Of a stretch of DNA of 64,000 nt, positions 17,697 to 26,790 are shown piece after piece. The position numbers were made by a program, and so were the translations under genes. How positions within the stretch are numbered: the first letter of the stretch is position 1; each line of letters begins with the position of its first letter. Below the pieces are notes generated by a model that saw only the letters and a program-made list of their open reading frames with translations, was not told where the DNA came from and ran no database searches. The stretch comes from Candidatus Rhodoblastus alkanivorans (GTDB lineage: Bacteria; Pseudomonadota; Alphaproteobacteria; Rhizobiales; Beijerinckiaceae). The stretch covers positions 3,762,001 to 3,826,000 of the forward strand of contig NZ_JAIVFP010000001.1 in NCBI RefSeq assembly GCF_022760755.1. Direction: 5' to 3'.

Positions 17697-18603
17697 GAGC
17701 GGACCGGGACGGGACGTGACCAGCAGATTCTTTACCCGCCAATCCAGCGCGACAGCAAAGCTTTTTTGCCTAGCACTTTGTTTTTTTTATGCTTTTCAAC
17801 TCGCAGGTTGCAGCGCCCGGGCCAGAACGGCAAATTCTTCCGTCTTTTTGCCCAGTCTGTTCGATCCCCACAACCGCCCGGCTGCGCCGGGGGCCGAGAC
17901 GCTGAAGCCGATCCGCTTTCTGCTCGCCGACGATTATCCGCCCTTTGAATTTCTCGGGCCCGACGGGACGCTCGCCGGCTTCAATGTCGATCTGGCGCGG
18001 GCGATCTGCCACGAATTGAAGGTTTCCTGCACCGTCCAGCCGCGCCGCTGGGACAATCTGCTCGACGCGCTCGACGCCAAGGAGGGAGACGCCGTCATCG
18101 CCTCGCTGAAGGAGACGCCGGCCGCGCGGGCCCACGCGCGTTTCACCGCGCCCTATTATCTCACCCCCGCCCGCTTCATGTCGCTCGCGACCGCCAAAAA
18201 ATTCGATGTCCGGCCCGAGGCTTTGCGCGACGTGACGATCGGGGTTGAGGCGGGCAGCGCCCACCAGGCCTTTCTCAAGCTATTCTTTGCGCGCTCGACC
18301 ATAAAAACCTTTCCCGACCGCGCCGCTTTGCTGGCGGCCTTGCGTGACAAAAAGATCGACCTCGCCTTCGGCGACGCGGTGACCTATGCGATCTGGATGA
18401 ACGATCCGCATTCGGACAATTGCTGCGTCTTCCAGGGCGGACCTTTTCTCGAGCCCGCCTTTTTCGGCGAGGGAATCGGCGTCGCAGTGCGGCCCGGCGA
18501 CGACAAGCTGCGCCACACGCTCGACTGGGCGCTGCAACAGCTCGACGAAAGCGGCAAGCTGAACGAGCTGTACCTGAAATATTTCCCCATCGGCTTTTAT
18601 TGA
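17695..18603 (+). CDS. Solute-binding lipoprotein, family 3 (amino-acid-type)
   Basis: The product has a lipoprotein signal ending in the lipobox LAGC, then a bacterial solute-binding domain (PIRFLLADDYPPFEFLGPDGTLAGFNVDLARAIC) and the domain-2 pattern LAFGDAVTYAIWM. It should bind a small amino-acid-like ligand in the periplasm. No ABC permease or ATPase gene is adjacent, so it may work with a distant transporter or as a sensor. The ATG at 17695 overlaps the divergent GT2 start; a GTG at 17716 would also leave a full signal peptide. The start is uncertain. Confidence 0.85.
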   Translation: MSGPGRDVTSRFFTRQSSATAKLFCLALCFFYAFQLAGCSARARTANSSVFLPSLFDPHNRPAAPGAETLKPIRFLLADDYPPFEFLGPDGTLAGFNVDLARAICHELKVSCTVQPRRWDNLLDALDAKEGDAVIASLKETPAARAHARFTAPYYLTPARFMSLATAKKFDVRPEALRDVTIGVEAGSAHQAFLKLFFARSTIKTFPDRAALLAALRDKKIDLAFGDAVTYAIWMNDPHSDNCCVFQGGPFLEPAFFGEGIGVAVRPGDDKLRHTLDWALQQLDESGKLNELYLKYFPIGFY

Positions 18604-18643
18604 TTCCGGCGACAGCAACCATGAAACAGAACGGAACCACGCC

Positions 18644-19672
18644 ATGACCTTCCGCATCTGGCCTTCGCAGAAAATCCGGCAGGCCGCCGCGGACGGCGTC
18701 ATCCTGGCGGCGATCACCATCGAAGAGAGGCAGATTCAGCCCGCGAGCCTCGACCTGCGCCTGGGAAATTGCGCCTACCGCGTTCCGGCGAGCTTTCTGC
18801 CCGGAAAGGCGCGGACGGTCGAAGAACGGCTCGCGACTCTCGCCACCCATCAGGTCGATCTGTCGCGTCCGCAGGTTCTGGAGCGAAATTGCGTCCATAT
18901 CATTCCGCTGGTCGAGCGGGTCAAGCTCCCCGCCGGCGTCAGCGCGCGCGCCAATCCCAAAAGCTCCTCGGGCCGACTCGACATTTTCGTGCGGCTGATC
19001 ACCGATGGCGGCGTCGCCTTCGATGAAATTCCCGACGGCTATGACGGGCCTCTATTCGCCGAAGTGGTGCCGCGGTCCTTTCCGGTCATCTGCGGCGTCG
19101 GCGCGAAACTCTGCCAGATCCGCTTCCGCGAACAGGCGGACGAACCCCGCGCCGTCCCGCGCACGATGGCGGTGTCGATCAATCTGGAGCCGACCGAACC
19201 GGGCAATGTCGTCGCCTATCGCGCCCGCCGCACGTCCGGCCTCATCGACATCGACCGTATCGGCGCCTATAGACGCTCCGATTTCTGGGAGCCGATCGTC
19301 CTCGAACCGGGGCAGCGGGAATTGGTGCTCGATCCCGACGATTTCTACATCATGGCCTCATTGGAGGACATCGCCGTTTCGCCCGACGAAGCCTCGGAGA
19401 TGATCGCCTATGACACGTCGGTCGGCGAAGTGCGCGTACATTACGCCGGCTTCATCGACCCCGGCTTCGGCGCGCCGGACGCCAATGGCCGCGGCAGCAA
19501 GATCGTGCTCGAGGTCAGATGTCACGACGTGCCCTTCATCCTCGAACACGCCCAAAGGGTCGGCACGCTGCTGTTCGAGAAAATGACGGAGCGGCCGGAC
19601 GTTCTCTACGGCCAGGACCTCAAGTCGAATTACCAGGGACAGGGCCTGAAACTGTCGAAGCATTTTCGCTGA
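18644..19672 (+). CDS. dcd: 2'-Deoxycytidine 5'-triphosphate deaminase, long form
   Basis: The enzyme deaminates dCTP to dUTP, feeding dTMP synthesis. The 342-residue protein is about twice the length of E. coli Dcd and matches the alphaproteobacterial long form with two dUTPase-like halves. Motifs include IQPASLDLRLGNCAYRVP, PKSSSGRLDIFVRLITDGG, and a second half with DPGFG followed by LEVRCHDVPF. It begins 40 bases after the solute-binding lipoprotein gene and is followed by a GC-rich stem-loop. Confidence 0.92.
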   Translation: MTFRIWPSQKIRQAAADGVILAAITIEERQIQPASLDLRLGNCAYRVPASFLPGKARTVEERLATLATHQVDLSRPQVLERNCVHIIPLVERVKLPAGVSARANPKSSSGRLDIFVRLITDGGVAFDEIPDGYDGPLFAEVVPRSFPVICGVGAKLCQIRFREQADEPRAVPRTMAVSINLEPTEPGNVVAYRARRTSGLIDIDRIGAYRRSDFWEPIVLEPGQRELVLDPDDFYIMASLEDIAVSPDEASEMIAYDTSVGEVRVHYAGFIDPGFGAPDANGRGSKIVLEVRCHDVPFILEHAQRVGTLLFEKMTERPDVLYGQDLKSNYQGQGLKLSKHFR

Positions 19673-19684
19673 GCCGCCCGAGGC

Positions 19685-19706
19685 CGCCGGCGCTTTCGCG
19701 CCGGCG
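19685..19706 (+). terminator. GC-rich stem-loop after dcd
   Basis: A perfect 9-bp stem (19685-19693 with 19698-19706) and 4-base loop sit 13 bases after the dcd stop. There is no T tract, so it may be a processing or attenuating hairpin rather than a full terminator. Confidence 0.5.
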
Positions 19707-19812
19707 TCAGGAACGGACGCGGAGCGCCTCCCGCGTCTTGACAGGCCGCGGCAAAATCCGGCCAAGCTGTCCCGCCGCCAGGCAGGACGGCGCGCGAAGC
19801 GGGAAGCAACCA

Positions 19813-20607
19813 ATGCAGGACCCCATCAATGCGGTGGTCATCTTTCTGATTCTGTGCGCGAGCGCCGCGCTCGGCTTCTTCATTCACACCCGCCTGCCCG
19901 AAAAACATAAATCGCCCGAGTCCATATCGCTGGTTCAGCTCGTGGTGATGCTCCTGGTGAATTTCACCGCGATCGTGCTCGGTCTTCTGACGACATCGGT
20001 GAAATCCGGCTTCGACTCCGCCTATGCCGCGCGCGGAAACGACGCGGCGCAGATCGTCCAGCTCGATCGCTGCCTGCGCGATTACGGACCCGAAACCGCT
20101 GCGATCCGCGCGCAATTGCGCGGCTATGTCGCGGCGGTCATCGCCAGCACCTGGCCGGACGAGCCGCGCCCGACCGGCGTCGCTTATCCCGACACGGCCG
20201 AGATGCCGCAATTTGGCGAGGCCCCGCGCCTCTCCACCGTCCTGGGCGACGCCGGACTGGAAATCCGCTCGCTTGAGCCGACGACCTCGCTGCAAAGAAA
20301 CGTGTTCTCGGCCTGCGAGGCGCAATATCGCGATGTCCTCAAGGCGCGGTGGAAAGTGATCGAAGGCGCGCGCGCCTCGATTTCTCCGCCCTTTTATTGG
20401 GTGCTGGTGTTCTGGCTGGCGATTCTGTTCGGCTCCTTCGGACTGACCACCCGTCCGAACACGACAATCATGACCATCATCGCGCTCTGCGCCCTCTCGA
20501 TTACCATCGCGGTCTTCATCATCCTGGACCTCGACGAGCCTTACGGCGGGCTGTTCGGCATTCCGAGCACGGCGATGCGCGAGGCTCTCGCCGATATGAT
20601 GCACTGA
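19813..20607 (+). CDS. DUF4239 (bestrophin-like) membrane protein
   Basis: The 264-residue protein has two N-terminal helices (INAVVIFLILCASAALGFF and LVQLVVMLLVNFTAIVLGLL), a soluble middle part, and two C-terminal helices (WVLVFWLAILFGSF and TIIALCALSITIAVFII). The layout matches DUF4239 proteins, annotated as bestrophin-like but not characterised. The ATG at 19813 has GGGAAG six bases upstream. Nothing nearby suggests a partner. Confidence 0.8.
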   Translation: MQDPINAVVIFLILCASAALGFFIHTRLPEKHKSPESISLVQLVVMLLVNFTAIVLGLLTTSVKSGFDSAYAARGNDAAQIVQLDRCLRDYGPETAAIRAQLRGYVAAVIASTWPDEPRPTGVAYPDTAEMPQFGEAPRLSTVLGDAGLEIRSLEPTTSLQRNVFSACEAQYRDVLKARWKVIEGARASISPPFYWVLVFWLAILFGSFGLTTRPNTTIMTIIALCALSITIAVFIILDLDEPYGGLFGIPSTAMREALADMMH

Positions 20608-20680
20608 AGCGCGAAAATTGTTGGCGCGCGCGCGATCCTTGGCTATGCCGGATCGATCGATCCGTCTGGCGCCGAACCCG

Positions 20681-21508
20681 ATGTGCGAACTCCTTGGAAT
20701 GAGCGCGAATGTCCCGACCGACATTCGTTTTTCCTTCGCCGGCCTCGCGCGGCGCGGAGGCGGCGTCGGGCCGCATCGCGACGGCTGGGGCGTCGCCTTT
20801 TACGAAGGCCGCGCCGCGCGCGCCTTTCACGATCCAGAACCGGCGGCAAGCTCCGACATCGCGCGCTTCGTCAGCGCCCATCCGATCAAAAGCCGCACCG
20901 TCATCGCCCATATCAGGCAGGCCAATCGCGGCCCGGTGGCCCTCGCCAACACCCATCCCTTCTCGCGCGAACTCTGGGGCCGGGTCTGGACCTTCGCCCA
21001 TAACGGCCAGTTGCGCGGCGTCAAATCCCTGCCGCTCGACTTTTACGCGCCGGTCGGCGCGACCGACAGCGAATATGCCTTCTGCTGGATGCTCGACCAG
21101 TTGCGGGCGCGTTTCCCCTCCCTGCCCGCCGCCCGCGATCTCGACCGCGAAATCCTCCAGCTCAGCGCGCGGCTTGCGCGGATGGGCGTATTCAACATGC
21201 TGCTCAGCGACAGCCGGACGCTTTACGCCTTCTGCGGCAAAAGGCTTTCCTGCCTCACCCGCCGCGCGCCTTTCGGCCAGGCGAGCCTGATCGACGACGA
21301 CCGCAAGGTGAATTTCGCGGAAGAAACCGGGCCGAACGATTGCGTCACCGTGGTCGCGACCGGCCCACTGACCAGCGACGAGACCTGGACCGCGATCAAG
21401 CCGGGCGCGCTGCTCGCGCTGCGCGACGGCAAGATCGCCGCCTCGCTTTTCATCGAACCGCCCGGCGGGGAAAAGCCCGCGCGCGGCAAAAGGAGCCCGC
21501 CATGCTGA
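20681..21508 (+). CDS. Class II glutamine amidotransferase (YafJ-like)
   Basis: The 275-residue Ntn-hydrolase must start at ATG 20681, so that Cys2 of MCELLGMSANVPTD becomes the N-terminal nucleophile. Further motifs are HRDGWGVAFYE, HIRQANRGPVALANTHPF and TFAHNGQLRG, the usual glutaminase-site residues. No synthetase domain is attached, so the acceptor is unknown. The stop overlaps the mtnA start by seven bases, suggesting cotranslation with the methionine-salvage isomerase. Confidence 0.9.
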   Translation: MCELLGMSANVPTDIRFSFAGLARRGGGVGPHRDGWGVAFYEGRAARAFHDPEPAASSDIARFVSAHPIKSRTVIAHIRQANRGPVALANTHPFSRELWGRVWTFAHNGQLRGVKSLPLDFYAPVGATDSEYAFCWMLDQLRARFPSLPAARDLDREILQLSARLARMGVFNMLLSDSRTLYAFCGKRLSCLTRRAPFGQASLIDDDRKVNFAEETGPNDCVTVVATGPLTSDETWTAIKPGALLALRDGKIAASLFIEPPGGEKPARGKRSPPC

Positions 21509-22578
21509 TCGACGGCGCAAGACGCCAATCCATCTGGCCCGATCCCGAGGGCGAGGGCGTCTTCATTCTCGACCAGACCCTCCTGCCCCATGCCGTCGCC
21601 ACCGTGCTGCTGCGCGATCTCGCCGATGCGGCGCGGGCGATCAAGGACATGCAGGTGCGCGGCGCGCCACTGATCGGCGTCACCGCGGCTTTCGGCCTGG
21701 CGCTTGCCCTGCGCGCCGATTCTTCCGACGCCGGCATGGCCAAAGCGGCGGAAGTCTTGCGCGCGACGCGGCCGACGGCGGTCAATCTCGCCTGGGCCCT
21801 GGCGCGGATGACTGAATTTCTCCAGCAAATGCCCGACGAGCTGCGCCGCGACGCCGCTTTCGCCTTCGCCAGACATCTGGCCGAGAAGGATATCGCCTGC
21901 AACGAGGCGATCGGCGACCACGGACTGGCGCTGATCCGCGCGGCGGCGGAAAAACGCAACGGCGCGCCGGTGCGCATCCTCACCCATTGCAACGCCGGCT
22001 GGCTCGCCACCGTCGACTGGGGCACCGCGACCGCGCCGATCTACAAGGCCCAGGCGGCGGGCGTCCCCCTCCATGTCTTCGTGGACGAGACGCGTCCGCG
22101 CAACCAGGGCGCCTCGCTCACCGCTTTTGAGCTCGGCCAGCAGAGGGTTCCGCACACCCTCATCGTCGATAACGCCGGCGGCCATCTGATGCAGCGCGGC
22201 GAGATCGACCTGGCGATCGTCGGCGCCGACCGCATCGCCGCCAATGGCGACGTCTGCAACAAGATCGGCACTTATCTGAAAGCCCTTGCCGCCCGCGACT
22301 GCGGCCTGCCCTTCTATGTCGCCGCCCCGGTCTCGACCCTCGACCCCGCGCTCGCCGAAGGCGGCCTGATCCCGATCGAGGAGCGCGCGCAGGAAGAGGT
22401 CACGATCATGCCCGGCCTGGCGGCGAATGGCGAGGTGGTTGCGGTGCGGATCGCGCCGAAAGACACGCCGGCGCGCAACCCCGGCTTCGACGTCACCCCA
22501 GCACGGCTCGTGAGCGGGATCATCACCGAAAAAGGCGTGTTTGAAGCGAGCAAGGAAGCTTTGGCGGGACTCGCGTGA
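21502..22578 (+). CDS. mtnA: S-methyl-5-thioribose-1-phosphate isomerase
   Basis: The enzyme converts methylthioribose-1-phosphate to methylthioribulose-1-phosphate in methionine salvage from SAM. The 358-residue protein has the eIF2B-like fold. THCNAGWLATVDWGT carries the catalytic cysteine and VGADRIAANGDVCNKIGTY the catalytic aspartate. AGGAG lies six bases before the ATG. No mtnB, C, D, K or P gene is in the window, so salvage genes are scattered or a different downstream shunt is used. Confidence 0.95.
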   Translation: MLIDGARRQSIWPDPEGEGVFILDQTLLPHAVATVLLRDLADAARAIKDMQVRGAPLIGVTAAFGLALALRADSSDAGMAKAAEVLRATRPTAVNLAWALARMTEFLQQMPDELRRDAAFAFARHLAEKDIACNEAIGDHGLALIRAAAEKRNGAPVRILTHCNAGWLATVDWGTATAPIYKAQAAGVPLHVFVDETRPRNQGASLTAFELGQQRVPHTLIVDNAGGHLMQRGEIDLAIVGADRIAANGDVCNKIGTYLKALAARDCGLPFYVAAPVSTLDPALAEGGLIPIEERAQEEVTIMPGLAANGEVVAVRIAPKDTPARNPGFDVTPARLVSGIITEKGVFEASKEALAGLA

Positions 22579-22690
22579 TTTTGTCCCGTTTTCATGGATC
22601 AGAACCAGTGCGCGCCGGGACCACATGTGAAGCCGCCGAAGGTCTTTTATCGGCGCGACCAGCCGAGACATCGGAGCAGAATTTCGGCGC

Positions 22691-23161
22691 TTACGGAATG
22701 TCCACGGAGCGGACCTTCATCGTTGCTCGGCCCTCGGGCTCGAAACGCTGTTTGATCCGGCCCATCAAGGCGTCGCGCAAGCCGCGATAGGCGGCGAGTT
22801 TGTGGTCTCGGGCGCCATCGACACAAGTGACGTCCGCGGTCGGCCAATATTCGACCGGCGTCGAGAGGTCGCGGGTCAGCTCCAACATGCGGTGATGGGC
22901 CTCGGGCGAGAGCGTCACGATCAGGTCGAAACGCGACAGGTCCACCTCGTCGAAGGTCCGGGCGACATGGTCCATCATGGCGACGCCGGCCTCGGCCATG
23001 ACGCAGAGCGCGAAGCCGTCCATGTCCGCCGCGCGCAGGCCCGCCGAGGCGACTTCCATGGTCGACCGGAACAATTTGCGCGCCAGGCCCTCGGCCATTG
23101 GCGAGCGCGCGCTGTTCAGCGTGCAGGCGAATAAAACCGCGCCCGGACGCGAGGCCTCCAT
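22691..23161 (-). CDS. Low-molecular-weight protein-tyrosine-phosphatase family protein
   Basis: The 156-residue protein has the phosphate-binding loop CX5R as CTLNSARSPMAEG near the N-terminus, common to low-molecular-weight phosphatases and arsenate reductases of the same fold. Later motifs are DLIVTLSPEAHHRM and EYWPTADVT. The ATG at 23161 is two bases after the UPF0262 stop and has GGAAGGG upstream; a TTG five codons earlier is weaker. In many alphaproteobacteria this gene follows hisD and UPF0262, as here. The substrate is not known. Confidence 0.85.
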   Translation of the reverse strand: MEASRPGAVLFACTLNSARSPMAEGLARKLFRSTMEVASAGLRAADMDGFALCVMAEAGVAMMDHVARTFDEVDLSRFDLIVTLSPEAHHRMLELTRDLSTPVEYWPTADVTCVDGARDHKLAAYRGLRDALMGRIKQRFEPEGRATMKVRSVDIP

Positions 23162-23163
23162 TT

Positions 23164-23652
23164 TCAGCCCTTCCAATGCAGCGCCGTGACCAGGGTGAAA
23201 ATGCGCCGCGACGTGTCGAAATCGCAGTCGATCTTGCCGCGTAGGCGTTCGGCCAGCAATTGCGCCCCCTCGTTGTGCAGGCTGCGCCGGCCCATGTCGA
23301 TCGCCTCGATCTGGGCGGGGCTCGCGTTGCGGATCGCCGCGTAATAGCTCTCGCAGATCATGAAATAATCCTTGAGGATGCGGCGGAAGGGCGTGAGCGA
23401 CAGAATATGGACGACGATCGGCTCGCCGGCGTCGTCCCTGATGTTCAGCGCCAGTTTCGACTCATGCAGCGCGATGTGGAGCTGGTAGGGCCCGCCGGCA
23501 TGGCCCGGCAGGCCGAAGCAATTTTCCTCGATCAGGTCATAGATCGCTATCGCCCGCTCATGTTCCTGATCGGGATTGCCGCGGCCGATCGAGGCCTCGT
23601 CGAGGGTGATGCTGAACAGCCGGTTTCGGCGCTGGCTGTCGAGGTGACGCAT
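23164..23652 (-). CDS. UPF0262 family protein
   Basis: The 162-residue protein carries the conserved features of UPF0262 ([30 protein letters not shown] and [16 protein letters not shown]). The family is confined to alphaproteobacteria and has no known function. It begins three bases after hisD and ends two bases before the phosphatase, so these three and probably DUF2948 form one operon. Confidence 0.9.
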   Translation of the reverse strand: MRHLDSQRRNRLFSITLDEASIGRGNPDQEHERAIAIYDLIEENCFGLPGHAGGPYQLHIALHESKLALNIRDDAGEPIVVHILSLTPFRRILKDYFMICESYYAAIRNASPAQIEAIDMGRRSLHNEGAQLLAERLRGKIDCDFDTSRRIFTLVTALHWKG

Positions 23653-23655
23653 GTC

Positions 23656-24963
23656 TCATCCCTGGCCGAGGCCGGAGCCAAGTCGCATGGCCACGGACAG
23701 CGCATGGGCGTCGAGGCGCTCCGATTTTCCCAGCACCACCGCCGCCGGTCCGATCACCCTCAAGGATTCGGGCGAACATTTGAGCAGCGAGGTGCGCTTC
23801 ATGAAATCCAGCACATTGAGGCCCGAAGAGAAACGCGCCGAGCGCGCCGTCGGCAGGACATGGTTGGAGCCGCCGACATAATCGCCGATCGCCTCGGGCG
23901 TGAAGGCGCCAATGAAGACCGCCCCGGCGTTGCGCACGCCCGCCGCCAGCTCTTCCGCATTAACGGCCATGATTTCAAGGTGTTCCGCGGCGATGCGGTC
24001 GGCAAGCGGCACGGCGTTTTCGAGCTTTTCGACCAGGATGATCGCGCCGAGTTCGCTCCAGCTCTTTTCGGCGATGGCGCGGCGCGGCAGGGTTTCGAGA
24101 CGCGCGGCGACCGCCGCCTCGACGGCGTCGGCAAGCCGCGGGTCGTCGGTGATGAGGATGCTTTGCGCCGCCGTATCGTGCTCGGCCTGGGCCAGAAGGT
24201 CGATGGCGATCCAGTCGGCGCGCGCCGTTTTGTCGGCGAGGATCAGCACTTCGGACGGCCCGGCGATCATGTCGATGCCGCATTGGCCGAAGACCCGGCG
24301 CTTGGCCGCGGCGACGAAGGCGTTGCCCGGACCGACGATCTTGGCGACCGGCTTGATGGTTTCCGTGCCATAGGCGAGGGCCGCGACCGCCTGGGCGCCG
24401 CCGACGCGATAAATCTCGTCCACCCCCGCGATATGGGCCGCCGCCAGCACCAGGGGCGACAGTTTGCCGTCAGGCGCCGGCGCGACCATGACGAGGCGCT
24501 CGACGCCCGCCACCTTGGCGGGAATGGCGTTCATCAGCACCGAGGACGGATAGGACGCCGTGCCGCCCGGCACGTAAAGGCCCGCGGATTCGACCGCAGT
24601 CCAGCGCCAGCCGAGTTCGACCCCGGCTTCATCGGTGAAGCGCAGGTCGCTCGGCCGCTGCTTTTCGTGAAAGAAGACGATACGGTCGCGCGCAAGCTCG
24701 AGCGCGGCGATCTGCTCGTTGGAGCAGGCGGCGGTCGCGGCCTCGATTTCCTCGCGCGTAATGCGCAAGGTTTCAGGCGTCAACTCGATGCGGTCGAAGC
24801 GGCGCGAATAATCGATCAAGGCCTCGTCGCCGCGCGCGATCACGTCGGCGATGATGTCGCGGACGATCTGATCGACGTCTTCCGCCGTCTCGCGCTTCAT
24901 ATGCAGAAGCTGCTCGAAACTTTCGCGAAAATCGGCGGCGGCGGCGTCGAGCCGGAACGGCAT
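23656..24963 (-). CDS. hisD: Histidinol dehydrogenase
   Basis: The enzyme performs the last two steps of histidine synthesis, oxidising histidinol to histidine with two NAD. The 435-residue protein has GLYVPGGTASYPSSVLMNAIPA, RVGGAQAVAALAYGT, KIVGPGNAFVAAAKR, and the signature IDMIAGPSEVLILAD through LLAQAEHD, with zinc ligands Gln and His. AAGGAG precedes ATG 24963. The rest of the his pathway is elsewhere, as usual when hisD sits in this alphaproteobacterial cluster. Confidence 0.97.
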   Translation of the reverse strand: MPFRLDAAAADFRESFEQLLHMKRETAEDVDQIVRDIIADVIARGDEALIDYSRRFDRIELTPETLRITREEIEAATAACSNEQIAALELARDRIVFFHEKQRPSDLRFTDEAGVELGWRWTAVESAGLYVPGGTASYPSSVLMNAIPAKVAGVERLVMVAPAPDGKLSPLVLAAAHIAGVDEIYRVGGAQAVAALAYGTETIKPVAKIVGPGNAFVAAAKRRVFGQCGIDMIAGPSEVLILADKTARADWIAIDLLAQAEHDTAAQSILITDDPRLADAVEAAVAARLETLPRRAIAEKSWSELGAIILVEKLENAVPLADRIAAEHLEIMAVNAEELAAGVRNAGAVFIGAFTPEAIGDYVGGSNHVLPTARSARFSSGLNVLDFMKRTSLLKCSPESLRVIGPAAVVLGKSERLDAHALSVAMRLGSGLGQG

Positions 24964-25015
24964 TCGCTTATCTCCTTGGAACGCGCGAGGGGTTTGGAAG
25001 CCGCGCGGGCTTTTG

Positions 25016-25492
25016 TCAAGCGCCGGACTTGTCCTTGCCGCCATGGCCCGGCGCGTGACGGACGCGCCAGCGCGTTCCGAGATCGGCCATGCGGACCTCA
25101 AGGCATTCGACATCGAGCTTGACGGCGCAGTCGCCGGAAAAGACCAGGCGCGCTTGCCCCGAGGGCGGTTCGCCCGCGATGAATTCGATGTTCAGCAAAT
25201 AGAGAAGATCGTCCGGCCTGTCCTGACGAAAGCCGCGCAAGGAAACCCTGCGCACATTTTCGAAATGCAGCCCCGTCAGGGCCCGTTGCGGCGCGCCGCT
25301 GGCCGAGGCAAGCCAGTCGAACCGCTTGAGGACGAGGACGAAGCGCCGCTCGCGAGGCTGGTAGAGCATGTCGCCGACACGCAGGATCGCGTCCTGCAGA
25401 TGGGCGGCGAGGACGGCGAGATCGTCCGCATCGCGGGCCATCAGCCGAAGATCGCGTCCGCCCGGCGGCTCGTCATCACGCCTTTGGGTCAT
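25016..25492 (-). CDS. DUF2948 family protein
   Basis: The 158-residue protein contains DLRLMARDADDLAVLAAHLQDA near the N-terminus and GLHFENVRRVSLRGF, characteristic of DUF2948. The family has no known role but regularly lies between murA and hisD in alphaproteobacteria; here hisD follows after 52 bases but murA is absent. ATG at 25492 gives the family start, and the open frame upstream runs into repeat sequence. Confidence 0.85.
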   Translation of the reverse strand: MTQRRDDEPPGGRDLRLMARDADDLAVLAAHLQDAILRVGDMLYQPRERRFVLVLKRFDWLASASGAPQRALTGLHFENVRRVSLRGFRQDRPDDLLYLLNIEFIAGEPPSGQARLVFSGDCAVKLDVECLEVRMADLGTRWRVRHAPGHGGKDKSGA

Positions 25493-25822
25493 GGTCGGCT
25501 CGCGGGCCTGGACGCGGCGGCGATTCCGCAAAATCGGAACCGCGTCTCGAAGCATTTGTTTTCGTAGTTCTTTCGCGAAAATCCGGCGTCCATTTTCGCA
25601 CGCCGCTCCAATTTTTGTACGCCGCTCCGGGCAGGATTTTCGCGCCCGATTTCGCGCGAAAATCCAGCTCAAGCAACGAAATTAAGCATGAATTCGCTGG
25701 ACGGCCAGCAAATTCGCGCCGACAGCCGGTTGCGATTCAGCCGAATCGCGATCGACTCTGGATTCCTTTGTTTTCACAGCCTTCATTGCGAAAAACCGGC
25801 ATCCACTTTTTCGCACGCTGCT
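25493..25822. repeat. Intergenic block of palindromic repeats
   Basis: This 330-base gap has no credible gene. It contains a cluster of stem-loops: 25575-25599 (GCGAAAATCCGG form), 25634-25665 (11-bp perfect arms GGATTTTCGCG/CGCGAAAATCC), 25690-25715 (GAATTCGCTGG, one mismatch) and 25788-25814 (GCGAAAAACCGG form). The pieces ACGCCGCTCC (twice, near 25600 and 25620) and the related ACGCTGCTCT (25815-25824) also recur. The 15 bases at 25686-25700 equal 4012-4026. The block looks like nested insertions of rhizobial-type palindromic elements. Confidence 0.7.
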
Positions 25823-26704
25823 CTAGCGGCTCGCGCCGCCGAACATCGCCTCGAAAATATTGGCCGGCCGCGGCGGCGCAGGCGGCGGCGCGAGGGCAAG
25901 CGCTTCGGTCGGCTGGACGGGCGGCGAACTGGCGTCGCGCATCTCGCTGAGCATATTCTTGGATTTGGCCGTGTAATAATAGCCCGCGGCGTAGAGCCGC
26001 ACCGCGCGGTCCATGTCGCCGCCGGACAAGGCCCAGGCGTTGGCGAGATAGGCCGAGGCGTATTTGAGGTTGGTCTCGGCGTCGAGCAGGCCCTTGGCGG
26101 AGCCACGATAACCCATGGAGCGGGCCGTCGCCGGCGTGATCTGCATCAGGCCGTAATAGCGGTGACGGCCGATCAGCTGGGGGCAATATTTGCTCTCGCG
26201 CATGATGACGCGGTGGATCAGGGCGAGCGGAACGCCGTTGCGCATCGCGTATTTCCGCGTCATTTCGGCAAGGCCGGCCCTTTCGGCCACGTCGAAGCCC
26301 GCCGGAACGTTCTCCTGCGGCGGACGCGGATCATAGGGCCCTTCGGCGACCGGCGGCGGGACCACGGCGGCTTGTCGCGCGGGCGCGATCGGCGGCGGCG
26401 CGGGATGGCCGGGGACGACGAGCCCGCCGAAAGGCGTCGACGCGGCGGCCGGCGCCGGGGCATATTCCGCAACCGACGACGAACCGTCGAGCGACGCCTC
26501 GCGGTAGACGCCCTGCGGGGTCACGGCATTGGGCGGCGCGGCCTGCACGGCCTCGGGATCGGCGGGCATGGCCGGCGGATCGTTCAGGAAAAGCGGGCGC
26601 TCCGGCGGCAGCGGCGGATGTTTCGGCGGCGCGGCGCGCGCGGGAGCGCTGCCCGCGAGGGCGATTGCAGCGAACAGAGTGAGGCGCGGCAAGCTTTGCG
26701 TCAT
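25823..26704 (-). CDS. Lytic transglycosylase, SLT domain, proline-rich N-terminus
   Basis: The 293-residue protein has a signal peptide (MTQSLPRLTLFAAIALAGSA), a long Pro/Ala-rich linker to about residue 135, then a compact SLT domain. The catalytic glutamate lies in IHRVIMRESKYCP, followed by YGLMQITPATARSMGY and LLDAETNLKYASAYLA, the standard family-1 motifs. It should cut peptidoglycan in the periplasm with the linker spanning or anchoring. It is followed downstream by the palindrome-rich gap. Confidence 0.9.
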   Translation of the reverse strand: MTQSLPRLTLFAAIALAGSAPARAAPPKHPPLPPERPLFLNDPPAMPADPEAVQAAPPNAVTPQGVYREASLDGSSSVAEYAPAPAAASTPFGGLVVPGHPAPPPIAPARQAAVVPPPVAEGPYDPRPPQENVPAGFDVAERAGLAEMTRKYAMRNGVPLALIHRVIMRESKYCPQLIGRHRYYGLMQITPATARSMGYRGSAKGLLDAETNLKYASAYLANAWALSGGDMDRAVRLYAAGYYYTAKSKNMLSEMRDASSPPVQPTEALALAPPPAPPRPANIFEAMFGGASR

Positions 26705-26790
26705 GCCTCGCTTTTGCCGCGAAAATGCGGCGATGGCAAGGCGCGATCACAAATGCGTGAGCCCGGTCTCCCGGGAAGAGCCGCCACGGA

